DNA of 64,000 nucleotides from Aquanectria penicillioides. Taxonomy: Eukaryota > Ascomycota > Sordariomycetes > Hypocreales > Nectriaceae. The first letter of the stretch is position 1; every line of letters starts with the position of its first letter. The translations under genes and the position numbers were made by a program. This document shows, in pieces, positions 42,113-53,894 of this stretch. Where the stretch lies: assembly GCA_003415625.1 (NCBI GenBank), contig PYIU01000006.1, positions 3,410,001-3,474,000 of the forward strand, read 5' to 3'. The notes beneath the pieces were generated by a model. The model did not search any database. It was given only the letters and a program-made list of their open reading frames with translations, and had not been told where the DNA came from.

Positions 42113-43219
42113 TTTCTATGTTGTTGTGGTGTTGAGATGCGGGTTGAGGATATTGATGTTGATGCAGCACAATTGAGAGCAACATGGACAACTCTTATAC
42201 TCGATCAAGAGGTTATTGTGAGGTGAAGCCACTTATTAGCCAATGTCGGTGTGATGAGAAATGAGCAGCCCCCACCAGGAATCCTTCAGGATGACGTTCT
42301 GTGTCAAATAAATCCAGTCAAGTCGATGATTCGTGACATGCTCTAGCTTCCCTGTCACCGACTGGCCCAAATGGCTGGGCTAGTTCGATCCCCCGCACAC
42401 GACACGGCAGGCGGTCAATCTTACGAAATGCGAACGCACGCATGGTATGGGGGATGCGATGCGAACTACGGAGTAGTCGATGACGATAAGGGGGATTATT
42501 GTTGCGGCATTTTGAAGGATTTCGGGAGGATTGCTCTAGGAGTTCTGGCTGGACCTTGCTGTTCCCAGTTAGGAGGGAGGACTCAGACTTGATTGGGGTG
42601 CGAACTCTAAAAGGCGCTGTAGCTAAGTAATACCCACCAAGGCCTCTAGCGCTGTAAAGTGATGAGCGTTGGAAACTAAACCTTGACATGTTGAAGGCAG
42701 CACAGGCCCCAGAACAGTCGATAGGACACGCAACTCGTGTGCTTGCTGTGTATTACTGCGTGTTTACTTGAATGAAGAGCTGCGCCTGTATCTGACAGGA
42801 TTGACAATGCGAAACGCCACAGTGTCTATAATATACAAAGCCATGCCATGTAGTCATACAGGCCGGGCGATGGAGCTCTCAGTGCCGACGGCTCCTCGCC
42901 CGTGCCATCCCCTGGCGCCCGGCACCTGGCGGCGGGCTCAAGCCTGTCGCTGGAAGATAGAGGGCATAATAACCACTAATTTTGCCCACCTCATCCTTCA
43001 TAGGTGTTCCTTACAGCTCTGAGGCAGCTAAGCCTTATGCCCTCCGCCTTACGTGAGGGGCGCCGCGAGGGGCGCTCCGGCAGGGGGGGTAACGTCAGCT
43101 AAGGGCCTAAGGCCCCGCCCGGCCCGTTGCACAGATCTATTCTTACAACTATCGCCTTGAAGCCTTGGATCCTTGGATCCTTGGGATGGCTGGCTCAAGC
43201 CGGATCAGACCTGGATGTT
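42113..43219. other. Intergenic region with GC-rich block
   Basis: 1107 bp without a convincing gene. The left part is the promoter of the isochorismatase-like gene. The segment 43040-43130 is very GC-rich with GGGGCGC repeats and a short palindrome (AGGGCCTAAGGCCC-like), followed by CTTGGATC direct repeats at 43165-43185. It may be a relic of a repetitive element. Confidence 0.35.
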
Positions 43220-43952
43220 CTAATGGCATGACTTGCCGAACTTCCGGAGTCTGATATAATTATAAGGCAGAGGCGCCAAGAAGCCTGCTCCCATTGACAG
43301 GACCGCCGCAGCCCAAAACGAAGGATTGTCAAACGCCACGGCGCCGCCCGTGAGGTGGTAATCCACCAGGTTTTCGGCCAGCTCCATAGTCAGCATTGAA
43401 ATGAAGCTCATGCCGATCGCCGTCTTCGCTGCGGCGAGCCACGCCAGGTTGTCGCGGCCCATGCGGAGCAGCACCGTCTCGAGCAGGATCGACGTGGATA
43501 TCCCTGAGGCCACTGCGGAAACAAACACATGGTTAGCCCTGAAACTCTATGTCGCGCGACACCCCTGTCGTATTCTCGTATCGCCTACTTGATATCGGCA
43601 TGATTATTCCCATGCCGAGCTCCGGGCAATACAATTGGAGGAGCCACATTGCTGTGAAGTCGCCCGCTGTGCATCCGACAAGGCAGCGCAGGGTATTGAC
43701 CGAAGCACGTTTCCACGTAGCTCGTGAATCCCAGAACGAGACCGTGCCGAGAGAAGGGGGCGGCTGGGCTTGGGACTTGTGGCAGGCGGTCTTCTTCTGG
43801 CACGGCTTTGGATCTGTCCAATGGCTTGGTGATGTCGCAAATCTCATGACGCCACTGATGTGTTTTGGGACTTGGGATAGGATTGGCCGGCCGATGATGG
43901 TCCTGGGACGCAACAGACGCGAACCGCATTGAAGAGCTGGACTGAGGGCCAT
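43220..43952 (-). CDS. DUF4396-family membrane protein
   Basis: Exons 43589..43952 and 43220..43512 (76-nt intron, GTAGGC ... CTAAC ... CAG); phases fit, giving 218 residues. The N-terminus (about 75 residues) is basic and Ser/Arg-rich and could target mitochondria. The domain begins at SRATWKRASVNTLRCLVGC, continues GDFTAMWLLQLY and ISMASGISTSILLETVLLR across the splice, and ends with APLPYNYIRLRKFGKSCH. Four hydrophobic segments are expected. DUF4396 is a membrane family of unknown function. I prefer the ATG at 43952; the longer frame to 44144 adds an unlikely leader. Confidence 0.82.
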
Positions 43953-44657
43953 GATGTCGTAAGATGGGAACGAAGGCGAAACATCAATCGCTTGCAACCA
44001 AAAGATCAACCCGGAATCATGAATTACGGACTGGCGCCTATTAGATATATGACAGTCAAGCCGCGAGACCGCAAAATTCACGCGTCGCCCCAGTTGCAGC
44101 CGTGCTGTCGGGTGACTAACTAACGCATAAGATTGTGCATTCATTGTTGGTCACGTGACGGTGTGCTTCTACGATGATCAATAACCCCAGACTTGGCGCT
44201 TGTAGGAGTTGAGATGTGACTTGTTAGATTGGCTTGGATTGGCTTAGATTGGATGATTTAGTAATTGTGTTTTATCCCAAGATATAAGTTATGATATTGT
44301 CGTTGTAGTCAGTTGAACTCGAGAAAGAAATAGTGATCAGAACAAACCATGATGCAATATCTCATTATCACCAACCAACGGATCGACTATATTTTGGCTA
44401 ATCTAGCCTAGAAAATGCTACTCTCTAAAATCCAATCTTGAATTTCCCTGTAAAACTACTCGCTGCACTTATTCCTGTCCCTTTTCATTGCGACATGGAA
44501 AATTCGATCTAGTCTAGGGTAGTACACGCCAATTCTTTAGTTTTGAGCACGTGAGCCACTGAGTCAGCTGACTGTGAGCCCCTCATACACTTGACCCTGG
44601 CATCACTCTTCAAGAATGTGATCGGGTGGGGATGCTCGGGGTTCGTTCGTATTGAAA
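43953..44657. promoter_or_regulatory. Divergent promoter, DUF4396 gene / regulator
   Basis: 705-bp AT-rich gap between divergent starts. Contains the direct repeat TTGGCTT(G/A)GATTGG (44230-44250) and CACGTGAC at 44153 (E-box-like). No other feature. Confidence 0.4.
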
Positions 44658-46662
44658 ATGAGCTTCAGTAGGAAACGGGTGGCGTTGGCGTGCAACTTTT
44701 GCCGCAGTCGGTAAGTGGGAGTCGCCGTATCGCCCTCACAAGCTGATTTTATAGCAAACGACGATGCGACGCACGGAAGCCCTCATGTTCAAATTGCATG
44801 GAGATGGAGGTGGAGTGCCAATATGACGATCTGCCCTCTCAAAGGTTTGTAAGTGTGTCAAGATCATGAACCATCCATCTCTGACGTCTGCAGGATCGAC
44901 ACCTCGGGTGGTACGCGGGAAATTCTCAGTAGGCTACGGGATATTGAGGCCATCTTGGAAGGACAATCCGAGAGGATAGCTGCGTTATCGATGGACGCGC
45001 GTGGCCCCATGCCTCAAGGCCAGAATGAGACTTCACCGCAGAGTCAATCATCAGTGCAAATGGCAAATATGCCAGGGGTCAGTGTTCCATTCACACCCTG
45101 GCCCTTTACCGGCCTAGAGCTTCAATCAGAAATGCCCAACCTCCCTCCCTTGACGATACCAGTCAAGCACAAGACCTCGTCGAGCTACCTCCTGAGCCTG
45201 CCTGCAATGAAGGCCTTGATTGGAGAATACCCTACAGATTTATTCTTTCTTCTTGAATCGCGGAATCCCCTGCCGCCAGAGCTGTCATTTGATGATTGGC
45301 CAGGGCCACGGCCGTCGATTGAGATTCACCGGGACGTGGCTGACGAACTGGTCTCACGGTTTTTTGCCTCTGCACATCACAATCACCCTATCCTCGACCA
45401 AGACGAGTTTCAGGAAATTTACTCCCAGTTCCTTGAGACGGGACCGGACCCGAGCATCCCTTCAGCCCTTTGCATGGTTATCTTCGCCCTCGGAACCGTC
45501 GTTTCATCTCACCCTGACCCCGACCAATTCAGCTCATCACCACCAGGCATGCAATATATGCAACATGCCATGCCAACTCTCATTTCGCAGTCATCGTGGT
45601 CCTTTTCTTACAGCTTGTTGCTTCCACAAGCCCTTGTATTGGCCAGTGTGTACTTTGCCTACATTGTTCGCCCGTTGCAAAGTTGGCGGCTGATCTACTC
45701 TGCATCTACGATACTTCAATTTAAACTCTCTGGGTAAGGAAATAGGTTATTTGAGATGACTATTACTCACAATTTACAGGATCGACCCTAGAGAAGAGGG
45801 CCACAACTCTCGAGAAAGCATCATTCGCCTCTTTTGGTCCTGCTTTCTGGTAGAATGCGACCGTCTTGCTGAGTTGGAGCTCCCACGGAGCGGCCTCCAG
45901 CAGTTGACGGACGAAATCAGCCTTCCAAGCTGTACCAATCTCGGCTTGATGCAGTCAACATGCTATCTTGCTGAAATTTCTATCCGACGACTGCTCAACC
46001 GTATCCACAATTCTCTGTATCCTAGTAAAAAGCACGTCTTGACATTGTCATCGACAACTTTGATGGCCCCGGATGACTTTTCCATCGAAGATATATCATC
46101 CATGATTTCAGTTTGCGACGAGCTGCATACTCAATTGGAGACATGGCACTCATCTATTCCAGAGGCGTTTCGACCGGCTTTGGGTGTTGGAACACCGGCA
46201 ATTGAGTCGAATGATCGTGAGGCCGTTCTACGAATACGTTATTTTGCAGCTCGACACATCATTTATCGACCCTTTGTGCTCTACATTACCACACACGGGA
46301 TGGAGCACACATCCGAATCCATGCTTGAGAAGGCTGCTCTCTGTATTGAGAGCTGTCGATGCTACATTCACAACACAACGAGGGTGCTGGTTGGACCCAG
46401 CCAGTACACATGGACATTTTCACTATCGTAAGTTTTGTGCCTTCAGTTCGAACCGTCTAACGGTTGTAGTTCACTCGGAGCAATCGTTGTCCTCACTCTC
46501 GCATCGCTCAGCCAAGACCTGAGTCACCTGGTTCCAGACATTGACGAGCTGCAGACAATTGCTATCAACAACATCCGGCCGTGGGCCTTTTCCAGTCTCG
46601 AGGCTGTTGTATCAATTCTAGAGGACGTGCAAAGAAAACAGCGCATTCTAGCTCGTGTATAA
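44658..46662 (+). CDS. Zn(II)2Cys6 transcription factor of the acid-sugar cluster
   Basis: Exons 44658..44710, 44755..44844, 44894..45733, 45780..46427 and 46470..46662; all phases fit, giving 607 residues. The first intron splits the zinc cluster: CNFCRSRKRRC, DARKPSC, SNCMEMEVEC (CX2CX6CX6CX2CX6C). A short coiled segment (LSRLRDIEAILEGQ) follows, then a fungal_trans-type domain with HHNHPILDQDEF and FWSCFLVECDRLAELELP. It is convergent with the dehydratase gene, 61 bp apart, and is the only regulator in the sugar-acid cluster. It is therefore the obvious candidate to control it. Inducer not known. Confidence 0.87.
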
Positions 46663-46723
46663 TCATTGACATTGTTTATTGACCATCTAAAAGCTCCTTG
46701 ATACTAGGTTCCCACAGGCATGC

Positions 46724-48239
46724 TTACAATTCTCCACCGGTAGGTTGGGCAATGATTTCTTGCCCGATATCGCTACTCCAGAAGCTGCCGTTCGGGTAGG
46801 TATACTTTTCCAACGCCTCGTCCGTGTAGCCCGTCGAGTAGCCGGGGGCCAGGGGCGTAACGTAATGCGCATTCTCAATCTTGGACGGATGTCGCAGATT
46901 CTCGCGGTGGCTGTCGGCGTTCTCAAGCATGGACTTGCGTCCACTAATGGCAATGTAGTCGATTGTGCTCAGGTGCGAGGTCAGCTCGGTCAGACCCATG
47001 GCGCCGTTGTGAGGAACGCAGGGCACGTTGAACTTGAGAGCCATAATCATAACGGCCTGCGTTGTTAGCCTTGGAATAGTCATCCATAGGAGCTACTTAC
47101 CAAGCATTCGTTGACACTACCCAGTCGTACAGCATCGATCTGGCACACGTCTGTGGCTTCTGCCTGGAGAAGCTGCTTAAAGGTCACGCGGTTTTGGGCC
47201 GCTTCGCCAGTGGCAACGCCCACTCCGTAAGGCTTCAGAGCCTTGCGGATAGCAGCGTGGCCCAGTACATCATCTGGGTTGGTGGGCTCCTCAATGAAGA
47301 CTGGCTTGAATTCCACCAGGTTCTTCATGTATTCGATAGCTTGGGGGACGCTCCATACCTGTACTTGTAAATACAAGACTCAATAATATTGGGTTGAACT
47401 CACCTGGTTGGCGTCAATCATAATCTGGTGTCCCTTGTCGTAACCCAAAACTTCTCTCACAGCCGAGAGGCGTTCACGATCGGCTTCAATGCTGGTTCCA
47501 ACCTTGAACTTGAACACTGTATATCCTGCAGCGATAGTCTCTTCTAGAACCTCCCTCATGCGGTCACCCGAAAAGGCCAGCCAGCCGGGAGAAGTGGTGT
47601 AAGCGGGAACGGCCCTGTTTTCCATGGCCTCTTGTAGACGGGCCTCCTTGTTCTTTTGCGTCTTCTGAAGCAATTCAATACTCTCCTCGGGGGTGATGAC
47701 GTCTGTGATGTAACGGAAGTCGATGCACCTGACAATCTCTTCGGGGTTCATGTCGCAAACAATCCTCCACACCGGCTTGCTGAGGATCTTGCCCCATAGA
47801 TCCCAGACGGCATTGAGAACTCCGGCAACTGCCAGATGTGTGACGCTCTTTTCAGGACCAATCCAGCGATACTGAGAATCAGACACCATGTATCGCCAGG
47901 TCTTGCCCATGTCTCGGGTTAGCTCGTGCATGGTCTTTCCCACGACGCGCTTTGCAAAGATTTCCAAGGCCATGCAGATCAATTCGCTACCACGGCCATT
48001 GCTGAAAGCCTACAATATCGTCAGTTTACAACTTGGAGTCTGAACAAATCACATACAATGCCCTCTCCAATCAATCCATCGCGGTTTGTCTGGAGCTGGA
48101 TGTAGGGATGAGAGCCATTTGTGCCCACGTGCATGGCGTCGGAGCCAACGCCATCCAGACTGGTGGGAAACCGCAAGTCGGTAACTTTGAAAGATGTGAT
48201 GGTGACATCGTGCTCTGTAAATGAAGACAGGGACCCCAT
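46724..48239 (-). CDS. Enolase-superfamily sugar-acid dehydratase (L-galactonate/L-fuconate type)
   Basis: Exons 48057..48239, 47404..48009, 47101..47358 and 46724..47056, all splitting between codons, giving 459 residues. It closely resembles fungal L-galactonate dehydratase (LGD1) and bacterial L-fuconate dehydratase: [40 protein letters not shown] and AYTTSPGWL. Catalytic residues: KxK in FKFKVG (about 226-228), metal ligands Asp in MIDANQ and Glu in FIEEP, and His in VPHNG (about 365). The reaction removes water from a six-carbon aldonate to give a 2-keto-3-deoxy acid. It is divergent from the aldolase that would cleave this product. Exact sugar not certain. Confidence 0.88.
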
Positions 48240-48780
48240 AGTGACGGTATTCACTCTGCTGTTGACTCTAAGCACAGTAAAACAAGATATATATGGACAA
48301 TTCAACAAAGAATCGCAGGAAGCGAGACATTCATATTGACAGCGAGCCATGCGTCACTCCACATCGACCACCTCCACACTACTACACCCGTATGACAACC
48401 CGAGTCGAGTTGCATGCCGCTCTTCCCCGACGCACGACTCGTGCAGGAGTGTTGCAGCTTCGCTAATTTTGCGGGGGGATGCGGAGAAGCCGCCCCGTGA
48501 GTGATAATCGTCATGGTGTTGTGGAGCTGCCGCCTCCCCCCGCCACATGTCCAACGCGCCCGAGACCGCTTCTCGGCTCATGTCTTGTGATGTTCGGGCG
48601 AATTTTGATGGGCCGTCGCGACATGGGGCCAGGAATGACGTTTCTGACGCGCCGGATGACTTTAAATGGAATTGGGGGGAGTTATTATGGCTGTGTAGTT
48701 GCTTGGCCCAGTTGCTTTGATGTCTTTGAATTCATTGTGCACCCTTGTCCGTCAGCCAAAATTCAACAGAAACCACCACA
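48240..48780. promoter_or_regulatory. Bidirectional promoter, dehydratase / aldolase
   Basis: 541 bp between divergent starts. Two good matches to the carbon-catabolite repressor CreA site (SYGGRG): GCGGGG at 48471-48476 and its complement CCCCGC at 48538-48543. Glucose repression is thus plausible. No regulator-specific site could be singled out. Confidence 0.45.
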
Positions 48781-49755
48781 ATGCCTAAAACACTGCTACC
48801 CGGTATTTACGCGCCTACTCAGGTGTTTTATGCCGATGGAAAAGACGAGACTCTGGATGGAGAAATCATCCAGAAGCACGCTGTTCGTCTTGCAAAGGCT
48901 GGCGTAGCTGGCATCGTGACCAATGGCTCCAACGGTGAGGCTGTCTACCTTAGTCAAGAGGAACGACTTCAAGTCACAAAGATTACTCGCCAAGGGCTTG
49001 ACTTGGCAGGCTTTTCGCACCTACCGATTATTGTCGGGGCATCTGATCAGTCTGTCCAGGGCACATTGCGCCTTTGCCGTGACGCAGCAGATGCCGGCGG
49101 TGATGCTGTTCTGCTCATGGTGCCCAGCTTTTTCAAGTGGGCCATGAATGCCAAAACAATTGAAGAGTACTTTTTCAGGGTGGCAGACAAGAGCCCGTTG
49201 CCCCTGATCATCTACAACTATCCCGGTGCGGTGGCAGGGATCGACTTGGACTCTGGCCAATTGATCAAGCTGGCTCAGCACCCCAACATTGTTGGCACCA
49301 AGTTTACTTGCGGTAGCGTTGGAAAGCTGGCTCGTGTGGCAGAAGCTACCTCGCCAGTTTCAGACGTGTTTTCATCTGCCTCTCAGCCATATTTCGCCTT
49401 TTCTGGCGTTGCCGACTTCATCTCTCCGTCGGTCGAAGTGGGAGCTACTGGTGCGATTGTCGGGGCTGCCAACGTGTTCCCCCGAGCATGCGTCAATGTG
49501 TACAACCTGGCAGTCCAGGGTAAGCGGGAAGAAGCAATGAAGGCGCAGCAGTTATTGGCCAAGGCGGATTGGGAGTTGACGAAACGAGCGATTCCCGGGT
49601 TCAAGGCAATTCTCGACCATTGGTTCGGCTATGGAGGAATTCCTCGGGAGCCAATGCCTTCGCTGGATGAGGATGAGAGCAAGAAGTTGTTTGAGGAAGT
49701 CGCCTGGATGATGGAGATTGAACAAAAGCTTGCAGACTTTGGAGTTAGGTTGTAA
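48781..49755 (+). CDS. 2-keto-3-deoxy-sugar-acid aldolase (DHDPS superfamily)
   Basis: Intronless, 324 residues. Class I aldolase of the dihydrodipicolinate synthase/N-acetylneuraminate lyase superfamily. Visible: GSNGEAVYLSQEER near residue 50, catalytic Tyr145 in IIYNYPG, and Schiff-base Lys174 in GTKFTCG. Length and motifs fit fungal 2-keto-3-deoxy-L-galactonate aldolase (LGA1/GaaC-like), which splits the substrate to pyruvate and L-glyceraldehyde. It is paired head-to-head with a dehydratase that would supply the substrate. The nearby zinc alcohol dehydrogenase or reductase could then handle the aldehyde. Confidence 0.88.
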   Translation: MPKTLLPGIYAPTQVFYADGKDETLDGEIIQKHAVRLAKAGVAGIVTNGSNGEAVYLSQEERLQVTKITRQGLDLAGFSHLPIIVGASDQSVQGTLRLCRDAADAGGDAVLLMVPSFFKWAMNAKTIEEYFFRVADKSPLPLIIYNYPGAVAGIDLDSGQLIKLAQHPNIVGTKFTCGSVGKLARVAEATSPVSDVFSSASQPYFAFSGVADFISPSVEVGATGAIVGAANVFPRACVNVYNLAVQGKREEAMKAQQLLAKADWELTKRAIPGFKAILDHWFGYGGIPREPMPSLDEDESKKLFEEVAWMMEIEQKLADFGVRL

Positions 49756-50236
49756 TAGATTGATTGCAGTATACATTAGTCATTGTGCAAAGGTTGCGGG
49801 CACAAGTTTGTGTCTACTCAAGAGGGCCCATATCGGTAGCCGCACAGCACAAGTGCGTGCAGACCTACCTACCAACCAGAAAAAGTTCAATTAAAAATTC
49901 AGCAAAACAGAGTGTTTCATAAAAAGAAAAAGAACTATCTTAAGAACGTAGTTATAGTTAACTTATATTAAGATTGTTTATTTGAAAAATTATTCATATT
50001 ATCTGTTAATTGACTTAATCTTTATGCTGTTGAAGTGCGTTGGATGCATCAAATATACGGTATCAAGGGCAATGTATGACCCGGCAAATATAAATAAAGT
50101 TGTGACCGCAATCTTCGTAGCTGTGAGGTGAACTTCAAGGACCTGGATGATTGGCTGTTAGACACATTCTCACGTAAAAAGAATTAAAATGCGAAAGGAG
50201 CTTAAAGTTGAACGAGAAATCTATGATGACCAATGT
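49756..50236. other. AT-rich convergent intergenic region
   Basis: 481 bp, strongly AT-rich at 49880-50030. No gene or repeat family recognised. Confidence 0.5.
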
Positions 50237-51500
50237 TTACTGAAATTGCTTGTCATAGTCAACAAGCGTAAATCTATACCTGACATCGCCATTGTGTACC
50301 CTTTCTAGCGCCTTGCCGCAACCCTCCTCTCCAACGGGGATGGTCTCAACCCAACTCTTGATTCCTTTCTCCGCCGCAAGCTTGAGCATTTCAAGAGTCT
50401 CCTTTCGGCTACCGAGATGGCTGCTGCCAATGAGGCATCCGTTGGCAATCAAGCTCTGAGGACGGACTTGCCACCCAGCACCTTCAGGGAGACCAACGGC
50501 AATGAAGCGACCGTGCGTCTTCAGGAGGGACAGATAAGGGGCGAGGTCGAAGCCATCGTCAGAGGAGGCAGTGCTCAGAATAAAGTCAAAGGTCATCTCA
50601 TGGGCCTTGGCCCAGTCCTCCTCCTTGGTTGCGAGGAAACCGTCGGCGCCCATCTTCAGGGCGTCCGCCTCCTTGGCACGCGAACGCGAGATTGCATAGG
50701 TGGTAGCGCCAAGGGCCTTTGCAAATAGAATACCGAAATGGCCAATTCCGCCACTAGAAATGTCAGAGAGTTCAGGGCGTGCCGAATCACAATACTTACA
50801 TGCCGAGAATGCCGACCTTCTTGCCGGGGCCCACGCCGTTTCGAACCAATGGGGAGTAGGCAGTGAGGCCAGCACAGAGCATGGGAGCTACTGATTCTGT
50901 CTGGAGGCCGTCGGGGATGGCGAATGTGAAGTGCTCATGGGCCCGGATGTGGGGAGAGTAGCCTCCATGAGCAATCGTTCCGTCGGGGTACACAGAAGCA
51001 TAGGTATCTGACCTGTTAGCGACGAAGGACTTTTGGGGGCTAAACATACCAAGGAGCTTTTTGCAGTAAGTCTCGTTATCCTCCTTGCAAGTATCGCACT
51101 CGAGACAGGCCCAGATCTGAGCACCGACACCGACACGATCGCCAACCTTGACGGTGGTGACCTTGGGGCCAACATTGACAGCATAGCCAATGATTTCTAC
51201 CATCGTTAGCACGCTAGCATAAAGGGCACTGGAGACTTGGAACATACCGTGGCCTGGAACAACGGGCCAGATCTTGTTTCCCCAGCCACCGGTTGCAGTG
51301 TGTACGTCGGAGCCACACACACCACAGGCGATAATCTTCACATCAATGTCATGGTCGCCAAATGGCTTGGGCTTGAACTGTGTAGGAAATTAGCATCAAC
51401 GAAAGAAATTAAGCTTGTCTTGCCGTGCCTCGAACCGCTTTGGGCTGTTCCACTTGTCCGCAGACGTAATGGCAAATCCTTCGAAAGTGTCAGGGTACAT
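50237..51500 (-). CDS. Zinc-dependent alcohol dehydrogenase (cinnamyl alcohol dehydrogenase family)
   Basis: Exons 51429..51500, 51248..51377, 51050..51196, 50800..51007 and 50237..50753, giving 357 residues. The first intron appears to be GC-AG (donor GAG|GCACGG), because no GT donor keeps the conserved FKPKPFGDHD frame. Catalytic zinc ligands: Cys in GVCGSDVH, His-Glu in GHE at a splice junction. Structural zinc cysteines: CLECDTC and YCKK. The dinucleotide fold is GIGGIGHFG; a following Ser-Arg (SRSRAKE) suggests NADP(H). Such enzymes reduce aldehydes or oxidise primary alcohols. In this cluster it could reduce L-glyceraldehyde released by the aldolase. Confidence 0.88.
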
Positions 51501-51956
51501 TGTGTGAGGCGGTGGTGGACGAGCGTGATGTGAGCGTGATCCGATGTCTGGCCAGTCGGTTGACGAACAATCAACCGGCTCACGGCTAATATATGCTGAG
51601 TATAGAATAAATTCTGTACAAGGAACTTGACACGCGAGATTTTTGCATATTCTGATAATCTGACCTGTGTTGGCGTCCTAAGTAGCTCTGGCTCGATGAT
51701 CATGCGTCATGACGGAGTTGTCAGCGTGCCGCTCTTCCCCGCCGTTCCCACGGACACAAATCGGAAATGCGGGTCGATGGGTGGCTTCTGCAAGAACTTG
51801 GCATCATGAGCGATGAATACCGCATTTGGCCTAAGTCGTGGCGTTGGTACCTGACAACCATGGTTGTCATGAGACTGAACTCACAAGCTATGAGCCGAAT
51901 TTTCATTCAACCCTATCAACCATTGATGCATACGATTCATGAAATTGGTCTATTCT
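51501..51956. other. Promoter region of the alcohol dehydrogenase
   Basis: 456 bp between the dehydrogenase start and the 3' end of the reductase gene. No recognisable site or gene. Confidence 0.45.
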
Positions 51957-53033
51957 CTAGTTTGTAGATGCCGCCTGGTCCATTGCAAGGGCCTGGCCTA
52001 CGAGGTCCTTGACTGTGTCTCTAAACGAATGATATTGATACCCGAGCTCCTTGGCAGCTGTTTCTCCGTCCAGACCATGGCTGTCATCAATAAACTGGTC
52101 CTCCTGCGTCACCTTTTCTCGCAGCTGCTCAAACTCCTCAGACATGATTTTCGATGCCAAGCCGTAGGAGAAGCGCTCGGGAGAGGCTGGCACATATCTC
52201 TTGCCGCCGACATCGGCCTTGAAAAGCGACTCCACGTGTGCGAGTGCGAGATCTCTGACATCAATCCAGAACGGCACTCTAGACACGGGCAAAGGGTTCG
52301 CTCCGCTGGCAATGCGCCAAAGCATGGCGTTGGATTCGTTGAGCTTGTCCACGCTGGCCACAGGGTGCACCACGGGACCAAAGGTCATTGGCGGGCAGAG
52401 AGCCACGATATCGAACGCCGGCTTCTTCTCCTTGACGAAGTTCCAAGCCTCGAGCTCGGCAAACTTTTTAGATCCGCGGTATGCAATCACGGCGCTCGTT
52501 GCAGAGTCGACGGACTCCTCGTATGTGAGAGGATTCCAATCGGCTCCGGTGTAGGTGAAATATGGTGGCCCTTTTCGGTTTGCGTCGAGGACGGACGCGA
52601 ATGAGGATGTAATGACAATGCGCGTAATATTGGGATTGGTCGCAGCAGCCTCGAGGATTGCGCGAACTCCATTGATAGCAGGTAGGATTAGTTCTTTTTC
52701 GTTGTTGGTCGTGTCGTAAGTAAAGGGCTGAAGGAGTTAGCTGGCTTCTCGTGTTGCAAATTGGCCACCTACGCTGGCGGTATGAATGACTCCATCCACG
52801 CCCTGAACAGCCTCTACCAAACCGCCTGGGTTCTCAAAGTCTTCGATTTGAACAAACTCTAGGCGACCGGCGTACTGCGGTCGAGCCTTGATCATGGCAT
52901 CTCCCTTGGCCAGCGACCGCGTCGCTCCTCGCACTCTCACTCCTCGAGCGAGCAGCGTGTCGACGATGTGAGCGCCGATGAAACCGGTCGCACCGGTGAC
53001 GAGAACAAACTCGTGGCTCTCAGTGACGGCCAT
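51957..53033 (-). CDS. NAD(P)H-dependent reductase (dihydroflavonol-reductase / GRE2-like)
   Basis: Exons 52773..53033 and 51957..52727 (45-nt intron, phase 0), giving 343 residues. Extended short-chain dehydrogenase: glycine motif VTGATGFIGAHIVD at the N-terminus, a strand-4 VIHTAS, Ser in VITSSFASV and catalytic YxxxK in AYRGSKKFAE. Relatives such as GRE2 and fungal aldehyde/ketoreductases use NADPH on carbonyls. It is divergent from the sugar transporter with an 861-bp gap, so both are probably co-expressed with the dehydratase/aldolase pair. In a sugar-acid pathway it could reduce the aldehyde group of the starting sugar or uronate; this is inference. Confidence 0.87.
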
Positions 53034-53894
53034 TTCGATGCTGGTTCTTCAATCTGGAGTGTGATGGAAGAGATCAAGACACAGAAACTTGCGAGTTTTC
53101 TCTGCTGGTGCGGGGAACCGCGCCGCATCGAGTGCCATGATTGCAGGTGGTGCTATATGCATGAGCTTCTATCCGAAGCACCTCAGCCTCTCCTGATGCC
53201 GGCCAAAGCCGCTAGTTCTGCTGTCCTCGGTGCAGTTCCATGGCATCGGGATCGAATCCATGTCACCAGGCCGCGTTAGCTCCAAATCCCCTCACTGCCG
53301 CCTATACCCGCCAGTCAGACCATGGCTGCTCGGCGGGTCTGCCGCCTTTCCCCGTCACCGGTTCGGCCGCTATACGCAGGCGAACTATTGACTTTGGTAG
53401 CAGCAAATCCCCGCGGGAGCGGGACCACGCTACCCCGTGGGGATCACGAGTTGACACACACAGTCGTCTTCTCCGCACCAGGATCCTGGAACTTGGAGTC
53501 CCGAGGTAGCTGTTCTGGGGTGCTTTGATCTCGTGGCTGCAACTCCAGCAAGGGACTTACTTGGTGAACCTACTCGTCGACGAGCCGTTGCGTGGCGTCC
53601 TGCTCCAACCCCTGGCTGTCGGCTACACCCTCCAATGTCTTGGCCTTGATCTTGAGCTTGCTGGAATCACACAACTATTTAGTGCTGCAACCTCCCTCTC
53701 ACATTTGCCTGATCCTGTAGACTAGATGATCGACAACTTGCATCCAGCGCGTATCCTACCCCTATTTCCGAGTCTTTGATCTGACGATCGGGGAAGACCT
53801 CGGGCCTTCAAAACTGCGTGTCAGCCCCTTCTGGACCACCATATATTTGCGGCAGAACAATACTTTTTTCTTCTTCCGTCCTTCAGGATCCGCC
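53034..53894. promoter_or_regulatory. Divergent promoter, reductase / sugar transporter
   Basis: 861 bp. Contains CCCCGC at 53409-53414 and GTGGGG at 53446-53451, both CreA-like (SYGGRG). No other gene or repeat seen. Confidence 0.4.
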
